DNA of 48,798 nt. Source: Gnetum montanum. Taxonomy: Eukaryota > Streptophyta > Gnetopsida > Gnetales > Gnetaceae. Every line of letters starts with the position of its first letter. Position 1 is the stretch's first letter. A program made the position numbers and the translations under genes. Positions 43,923-48,798 of the stretch are shown one piece after another. The notes below the pieces were generated by a model, which made no database searches, was not told the origin of the DNA, and worked only from the letters and a program-made list of their open reading frames with translations. The DNA is taken from the NCBI GenBank assembly GCA_015680685.1, contig MNCI01003890.1:195902-244699 (forward strand), in the 5' to 3' direction.

Positions 43923-44350
43923 TCAATGTTGGCAAATTTGTGGATCAGTTCCTTCAATCTCATCATAAGACCATGCAAATGTTGTAGGCCATTTGTTAAG
44001 CACTTCCAATAGTTTCCATTTTTTTTCCTTGTCTAGGTTGACATTAATAATTACTAGCTTCTTCTTGTTCAACAACAGGTATTCTAATATTGCCAGTAAG
44101 GCCTTCAAATCTAGTAGTTCTAGTTCCATTGTGTCTAGGATTTCCAAGTGTTCCTAGTTTGTTTCTTCCTCCTGATTGTTCTAAGAACAAGAGTGTCTTT
44201 TCCTTAATTGTTCCAACTTATCTATTTCTATCACATAGGTACTGATAATCTATTCTTTTGGTTCCATGTACTTATCAGATTAGGTTTCCCTACTAGTACA
44301 ACCATTGGGTGCCCTCTTGTTGGGTGGCTACTACATATAGGCAATTTTGC
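43923..44350 (-). pseudogene. Pre-RT spacer of element E
   Basis: Open frame with ELLDLKALLAILEYLLLNKK, LVIINVNLDKEKKWKLLEVL and TTFAWSYDEIEG, leading into RT. It matches element A 18009-18290; the FAWSYDE block is a common start of the RT region in Ty3/gypsy elements. Confidence 0.7.
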
Positions 44351-44499
44351 ACACAACTTGTTTCTACACATTGATTGCATGCCTTAGTCTATTTTTGTTT
44401 AATGGCCCAAATTCTTTGCATGTAATTGCACCTGTGATCATTGCATGCGATACATGGAACCCTTTGCATCTATGTACGATTCCAACTTCATCTTCCTTG

Positions 44500-44870
44500 G
44501 AAATTTCCAAGCTTAGCATCCACGATGCTAAGCCAAGCTCTTCCCATGATAATTGAAAACTCTCCCTTGTTTTTCTCTACATGAATTACTAGAAAATTAA
44601 TAGGATAGAACTAGCCACTAATCATGGTAATCCCATCATCTACCTATCCAAGTGGAACTGTGATGGACTAGCTTACGAGCTCTAAACGGATGTTACTTTT
44701 CTTTTGCTATGGGAGGTTCCAGGCTTGGTACATGTCTTGAGATATCAAACTTACTCTAAATCCAAAATCTAATATAGCTTTTCTTAGTTCTTATTTGGCT
44801 ATTTGGAGATAAATCAAGGGACTTTCTAGATCAATTCTTTTCTATGAAAGAGCCCTACCTTGATCCAATG
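44500..44870 (-). pseudogene. Aspartic protease of element E
   Basis: Reads PLIYLQIA, then AILDFGFRVSLIS where relatives have LLDSG (the Ser is Phe), then LEL, VDDGITMISG-like sequence and FSIIMGRAWL. Same family as element B's protease; active-site change and stops imply inactivity. Confidence 0.65.
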
Positions 44871-46216
44871 GGTTACTATTTGTGTGAGCATGACAGTTGT
44901 AATGTTTGGACCTAATGAAGTCAAAAGCTTCTTGCATTGAGAATGACTTAATGTGGGTGGGATGGAGTTAGACGTGTTTTCCATCTGCTAAGTCTTCTCT
45001 AGGCTTGTTCTAAAAAATGTTCATTTCTTGGGTTGAGACTCATAAGTAACATTCCTTTCATGTGTATTGACTGCCCTTGTAGTGCTTTTTAGCTGAGGTT
45101 GTGATTCCAAGTTCCCTTGCATAACAAGAGATGACACTAGTGGCATAGGACTAAAGTGTTGAGTAGAAGGTCCAACTATTGGTGGATGTATGTATAATTT
45201 TGAATCAGTCCATGAAGGTGTTGATCTATGGTATTCTACTGAATAGTACTGTGGGATTTGAACAATTTCATGATCAAGCAAGACTAGATGCTAGACATAG
45301 TATCCATAAGAATTAGGTTATTGGTATGGATACTATTGGTGCGGTGATGACATGGCCCATGATTGCGGTTGATGCCACTGCTAATGGTAGTGCTCCTATA
45401 GCTACAATAAGGCTCCACTAGGATAGTATGTTTATTAAGGTTGTCATCTGTGGTTACCTTGATGATAAGGTAACCATTTGGGCATTTGCTTTTGAAAAAA
45501 TTGTGGGTTAAGTGCATATGCCCCAATTTCTTGTAGATGTATCATGACTGGACAACATCCCTTAGGATGCTCATACTAGCACACAGTGCAACCTTCATCA
45601 TTTGTGGAGTTGGTGTCTAAGTACCCAGCCACTAAATCAACTTTGCCCTTTTTTCCAAATTCCTTCTTCTTCTTTTTGTCTCTACCTCCATTGAACACTT
45701 ATTATGCTTTCTCCTCCATAATCCTTAGTGTTGTTGTACATCATTCATCTACTAAATTCCACATTTTTACTACTTGTACTACTACATATTCAATACATTT
45801 TTGAGTTGATAGCATCTCTTTCCTTATGATTGAATCTAAGGTTTCTTCCTCTTGGGTATTACACACCCATGCATCTCTTTTTCAAATTGATGGATTCCTA
45901 TTGTATTCTTTAGCTAATTCCCTTTTTCTAAGTTCTTCTTCTTTTTCCACTTGATCAATGAGTCTTTGAGTCTGATGGATGGTTACTTTTGATAGTCTTC
46001 CTTGGCCATAAATCCCAAGGATCTCTCTTGTTTTGCTTCTCAGCCCATTTATGATGTGCCTTAGTTGTTCCTTTGATGAAAATCCATGGCTTGGGCATCT
46101 ATGTAATAGTGAATAATATCTACCCATTATTGTGTCAAGGGTCTTGTGAGTCCCTTATTTCCAGTTCTAGATTTGCTTTCTTAGGTTTGACACTTGTGAA
46201 TATGTCTGATATTTAT
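44871..46216 (-). pseudogene. gag: gag of element E (5' end displaced by element F)
   Basis: Starts within the core at 46216 (KYQTYSQVSNLRKQI), continues MGRYYSLLHRCPSHGFSSKE, HIINGLRSKTREILGIYGQG, QVEKEEELRKRELAKEYN, then a knuckle CTVC-x-YEHPKGCC (45545-45595, one stop) and a Pro-rich tail (LPYHQGN, PSWTDSKLYIHPP). Collinear with gag in B and F. Confidence 0.75.
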
Positions 46217-47147
46217 TGATGAGTCCTCATTGGCTAGTTGTGTTGACAAGGCCCCGTCAACGCATCTCATCCTATGTTAACAAGACCCCATTGATGCATC
46301 TCTTCCTACATCAATGAGGCCTCATTGGCATAATGTCTATCCATCACTTATAAATACATGTCTACTAGCTGCATTTATAGGAAATCAAGATTTTAGTAGT
46401 AGCGAAGCTCTTACATTTTTTCTATTCAAAAGCCAAAATTTTTTACCTGAGTGCCTACAGCAAGAATCATTGAGTGTACAAATCTTTATTCGAGCATTGT
46501 TGTACTTGAGCAAGACAATGTGTGTAGCAATAAAGAAGAGCTTTCTAATAAACCTTGTAGGACTTTGGATGGATCAGCTATTTTATTTATGCATTTAATG
46601 TTTTCAATTATTTATTAAATGTTTTCAATTAGTTATCAAATATTTTCCAATTATTACATTAATGAGACAATTAAGCAAGATAAATTACACACATAAGTAC
46701 AAACGCTTCAAGCGTAACATGTATTTGCTTGGTAATCCCAGTGGCGTTATCACTTGGTAGGCCCAATAGCATCATGTTTGGTCGCCCAACAGTGGATACG
46801 TGGGTTCAAGATGTGTATGGAAAGTGGGAATAGATAATTATGTTAGGATTAGTTAAATGATTAGTTAATTAGTAATTTAGATTAGTTAATTAAACTCCTT
46901 TTATCTACATTTCGAGCACCAAAATATAAAATACAAAATGATAAAAATCATATGCCTCAGTTACACTTAACCATACCAATGTACATCACAAGTGTAATTG
47001 GGAGGACAATGATTGACCTTAAGGCTAGATTCACTTCCTAAAGTACTAGTGCACTGAAAATGAAAAAGTTCCTAAAATTTGTCTGAGTCATGCGTGAACG
47101 CTTCATGATTCATATGGTTGGATGTAGGGGTACCTCGTCACTCATCA
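46217..47147 (+). repeat. 5' LTR of element F
   Basis: 931 bp, TGATGAGTCCTC...CACTCATCA. U3 has about 2.5 copies of a ~34-bp unit (TGTTGACAAGGCCCC..., TGTTAACAAGACCCC...; 46246-46325) rather than the GATATC array. TATAAATA is at 46349-46356 and AATAAA at 46529-46534. The U5 end GGGGTACCTCGTCACTCATCA-like block is conserved. Confidence 0.8.
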
Positions 47148-47167
47148 TTGGTGCCATTGCTAGGGAC
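47148..47167 (+). other. Primer-binding site of element F
   Basis: TTGGTGCCATTGCTAGGGAC directly after the LTR. It resembles the TGGCGCCGTTGCCGGGGA-type primer site common in Athila/Tat and related plant elements, with C-to-T and G-to-A changes typical of methylated DNA decay. Confidence 0.7.
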
Positions 47168-47300
47168 TTTATTCGTGGAATGTGTGTTATTTAGATCAAA
47201 GTGGATACCACTAATATCATTGTATGAACCTAAAAGTCAATAACATTCCCACTATACATAAATTATAGAAGCACACTGATAATTTCATTTTATTTTACAA

Positions 47301-48798
47301 AATGTCTTCTTCTTCTCGTAAGCTTGAAGATACTAAACCATTAGTCCCATAAGAATGCAAGGTAGTATACACTCATCCATATGAGTTTGTGCCAAATTTC
47401 ACCTTCATCCTACATCAAGATGAACAGATGCAATGACGTAATATGGAGGGCAACGTTGTTTTGCCCCCTGATAGATCTATGCCTGAAATGCTATTAAAAA
47501 CCCTTAAAAAGTTGTACATAGCAAATCTTCATGAAGAGTACATTGTGGATGGATATGACACTCAAAACTATTGTCCCACTAAAACACAATGTAAGCAAGA
47601 TAAACATCAAGAGAGACACCATGAATCTACAAAGGGGAAACATTACACTAACCCCTTATTCCTATTAGATCAAGAGGACAATGAGGATCCTCCCTTTTAA
47701 GGTTCTCAACATGAAGATTCTCCACCCCCTATTATTGATGGTGAGGGTGTGAACTTGACCCTATGATCAACTATTCGTAAACCAGATTCAAGAAAGAATG
47801 ATAGCCAATGTAGGGACTCAGGTGAACATCACAATAACAAGGGATCTAATGATGGTGATTGTAAAAAGCATAAGAGTGGTGGTGATGGTGATCCATCTTC
47901 CTCTTCATCCTCTTCATCCAATTTCAAACATTTCCCTTCATCTAAGGGTCTCATGGAAGTCATTGTTGAAACAACCATGATGAAGGTGATTGACGAAATA
48001 ACAATGACTGTGAAGGCCACCAAAACTGAAGAGGTGGCCAAAACCATCATTGACATCATCAACGCAGTAATGATGATGAACCTTTATTGGTGACTCAAAG
48101 TATGCTTAACATTGTGGAGGCAGTAAAAATCCCAACCAAGCATATGAAGGATAGTCAGATCAAGCGCTTAGATATGAATAATATCCCAAGATTTGAGGGG
48201 GGATACAATTCTGATCCATAGACACATCTACAAGCTTTTTAAGATGCACGTGCCTTATAGAACATCAAGAACAAGTGTCAAAAATTCAAGCTTTTCCTAA
48301 GGGCACTTATTAAGGAAGCTAAAAGTTGGTACCGATCCTTAGAACAGGAATCTATCTAGAGATGGAGTACCATGTTAGAACTATTCAATGACAAATATCA
48401 AATGTACTCTAATGTGTCTAATCTAAGAAGGTAAATATAAGGCTGGAAACAAGGAACACACAAACCCTTGGATGCTACCATGGGCTGATACTATTCACTC
48501 TTACACAGGTGCCTTAGCCATGGTTACTCTCAAAGGGAACAACTTCACCACATCATAGATGGGCTTAGAGTAGAAATAAGAAGAACCCTTGGGGTGTGTG
48601 CCCAAGGGAGGTTGTCTAAAATAAGAGCTCATTAGATCCAAAGGCTAATTGAGTAGGTAGCAAAAGAAGAAGGTGAGCTACAAAAAAGGGAGAGTGTTGA
48701 AGAGTATAATAGGGATCTATCCATCAAAAAATGAGAGGTCTGATTTTGTGACAAGAAGGAGTCATCACTTGATGAAGTGGTGAATAGAAAGACCTTGC
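47301..48798 (+). pseudogene. gag: gag of element F (partial)
   Basis: Starts MSSSSRKLEDTKPLV at 47301, continues PYEFVPNFTFILHQDEQ and MEGNVVLPPDRSMPEML, an acidic and Ser-rich linker, MLNIVEAVKIPTKHMKDSQ (about 48100-48160), NNIPRFEGGYNSD, WSTMLELFNDKYQMYSNVSN, GWKQGTHKPLDATMG and RESVEEYNRDLS. TAG or TAA replaces several Gln/Trp codons (for example near 48220, 48240, 48355). It is the only copy in the window with its gag N-terminus intact. Confidence 0.8.

Larger units (their letters stand above)
40013..46216 (-). mobile_element. Ty3/gypsy element E (Athila/Tat-like), gag-pol and 3' region
   Basis: On the minus strand from right to left: gag (cut at 46216 by element F), protease, pre-RT spacer, RT, RNase H, integrase and a 3' untranslated region reaching 40013, where the composite element begins. 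Domain order and the FMDDFSTYG block agree with element A. Stops and frameshifts are frequent. Its 5' LTR lies outside the window; its 3' LTR may be LTR G (27817-28692), displaced by the nested composite, but this is inferred. Confidence 0.75.
46217..48798 (+). mobile_element. Ty3/gypsy element F (5' LTR, primer site, gag; runs off the window)
   Basis: The LTR (46217-47147) is followed by the primer site and gag on the plus strand. The element is inserted in the gag of element E, which reads up to 46216 in the opposite direction. The five bases before the LTR are TTTAT; the partner duplication would lie beyond the window. Confidence 0.8.

Noticed and set aside
1-48798. tRNA, rRNA or other structured RNA genes
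   Set aside because: Looked for tRNA-like boxes and conserved rRNA stretches by eye and saw none; only primer sites complementary to tRNA ends were found.

Overview
This window is nuclear DNA of a land plant, very probably a seed plant with a large, repeat-rich genome. The evidence is AT-rich DNA dominated by decayed Ty3/gypsy retrotransposons of the Athila/Tat type, a Ty1/copia fragment, and broken pieces of plant-specific genes: monodehydroascorbate reductase, a chloroplast RNA-binding protein, a PDR-type ABC transporter and a PRP22/DHX8-like helicase. I cannot name the species. No intact functional gene is visible; every recognisable coding stretch carries stops or frameshifts. Statements about families come from reading translated motifs by eye, with no database search. 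| Layout. 1-5600: mixed repeats (a 21-bp tandem array, a 180-bp-spaced palindrome, a degenerate minisatellite) and a helicase gene fragment near 1.3 kb. 6042-7262: a miniature LTR element (two ~567-bp LTRs around ~87 bp that hold a tRNA-Met-type primer site). 8170-8720: second copy of the repeat that opens the window. 8795-9520 (-): a chimeric pseudogene joining monodehydroascorbate reductase to a chloroplast ribonucleoprotein. 10219-12485 (-): an LTR element with only a 403-bp internal region and a perfect 5-bp target duplication. 12499-13384 (-): an ABC transporter fragment abutting a third copy of the miniature element's LTR and primer site. | 14221-23772 (+): element A, a Ty3/gypsy copy with gag, protease, RT, RNase H, integrase, polypurine tract and 3' LTR; its 5' LTR is scrambled with an inverted LTR piece and a 94-bp tandem repeat. 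23990-25030 (-): copia remnant. 27510-29364 (-): stacked LTRs H and G and the tail of an extra ORF ('ORF3'). | 29369-40012 (-): a 10.6-kb composite of two elements, D (5' LTR, gag, ORF3, no pol) and B (gag, protease, integrase tail, 3' LTR, pol deleted). It is flanked by CCATA on both sides although its two outer LTRs belong to different subfamilies. A block inside D, bounded by single N's, is inverted relative to the gag it belongs to, most simply a scaffold error. 40013-46216 (-): element E, the most complete minus-strand gag-pol. 46217-48798 (+): element F, LTR, primer site and gag, inserted into E's gag. | How the parts fit: elements A to F share LTR ends (TGATGAG/CTCATCA), a primer site related to TTGGTGCC, GATATC-rich U3 regions and a similar gag. 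They are one family at different stages of decay and deletion, nested in one another. The least described components I can see are the extra ORF3 beside the 3' LTR of one subfamily, the palindromic U3 modules, and the small LTR elements and gene-fragment chimeras in the first 14 kb.
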